Positions 13,069-13,084 of a DNA stretch of 13,084 nucleotides are shown here, in pieces; within the stretch, counting starts at the first letter, position 1; each line of letters begins with the position of its first letter. The notes beneath the pieces were generated by a model. That model was not told the DNA's origin. It did no database searches and worked only from the letters and a program-made list of their open reading frames with translations. Location of the stretch: positions 1,775 to 14,858 of the forward strand of contig DBYT01000138.1 in NCBI GenBank assembly GCA_002309915.1, in the 5' to 3' direction. The position numbers and the translations under genes were made by a program. This DNA is from Bacteroidales bacterium UBA1179 (GTDB lineage Bacteria; Bacteroidota; Bacteroidia; Bacteroidales; Bacteroidaceae).

Positions 13069-13084
13069 TTATTTGCCGGCCTTG
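13069..13084 (-). CDS. Possible 3' end of a convergent gene
   Basis: On the minus strand the last bases read AAG GCC GGC AAA TAA, that is a C-terminal Lys-Ala-Gly-Lys followed by a stop, ending three bases from the GNAT stop codon. A minus-strand terminator-like hairpin 53 bases further on supports a gene here. Only four codons are visible, so no product can be named, and the open frame could be chance. Confidence 0.3.

Noticed and set aside
1..13084. Search for CRISPR arrays, tRNA/rRNA genes, transposases, phage or defence genes
   Set aside because: No regularly spaced repeats, tRNA-like folds or recognisable mobile or defence proteins were seen; composition and gene density are uniform.

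Overview
The window looks like chromosomal DNA of a gut-type Bacteroidales (Bacteroides/Prevotella relatives). The evidence is several good matches to the Bacteroidetes promoter (-33 TTTG/TTG and -7 TAnnTTTG about 20 bases apart), start codons without Shine-Dalgarno sequences, a GlsA/GlsB glycine-lipid pair, an acid-rich lipoprotein N-terminus, and a System II (CcsBA) cytochrome c maturation protein. Base composition is near 50% GC and even throughout. I see no insertion sequences, phage genes, CRISPR array or RNA genes, so this is mostly core-type sequence.

Layout. (1) 1-1628, plus strand: the 3' end of carB followed two bases later by purF, which joins pyrimidine/arginine and purine biosynthesis in one transcription unit. 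An 11-bp stem-loop straddles the purF stop. (2) 1653-2261, plus: a short formate/nitrite-transporter-like membrane protein. It converges, with only 4 bases between, on (3) 4010-2266, minus: glsA-glsB, the two acyltransferases of glycine lipid synthesis, overlapping by ATGA. (4) 4246-9837, plus: a tight four-gene unit of outer-membrane porin, imelysin-like lipoprotein, di-heme DHOR-family lipoprotein and compact CcsBA cytochrome c synthase. It reads as a self-contained envelope redox/iron module carrying its own heme-attachment machinery. It ends at a clear bidirectional terminator. (5) 10546-9887, minus: a secreted SGNH hydrolase. (6) 10704-13065, plus: a peroxide-defence unit of thioredoxin-type glutathione peroxidase, OhrR-type MarR repressor, DUF2156 protein and GNAT acetyltransferase, with all junctions overlapping. 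Two copies of a 14-bp palindrome sit on the -33 element and the predicted start site of this unit, which is what autoregulation by OhrR would require. (7) The last bases suggest the 3' end of a convergent minus-strand gene.

The most interesting parts are the porin-imelysin-DHOR-CcsBA module, whose substrate is unknown, and the paired OhrR-type operators that appear to control four coupled genes. No intergenic stretch exceeds 300 bases. The longest, 4011-4245, is the divergent glsA/porin promoter region.
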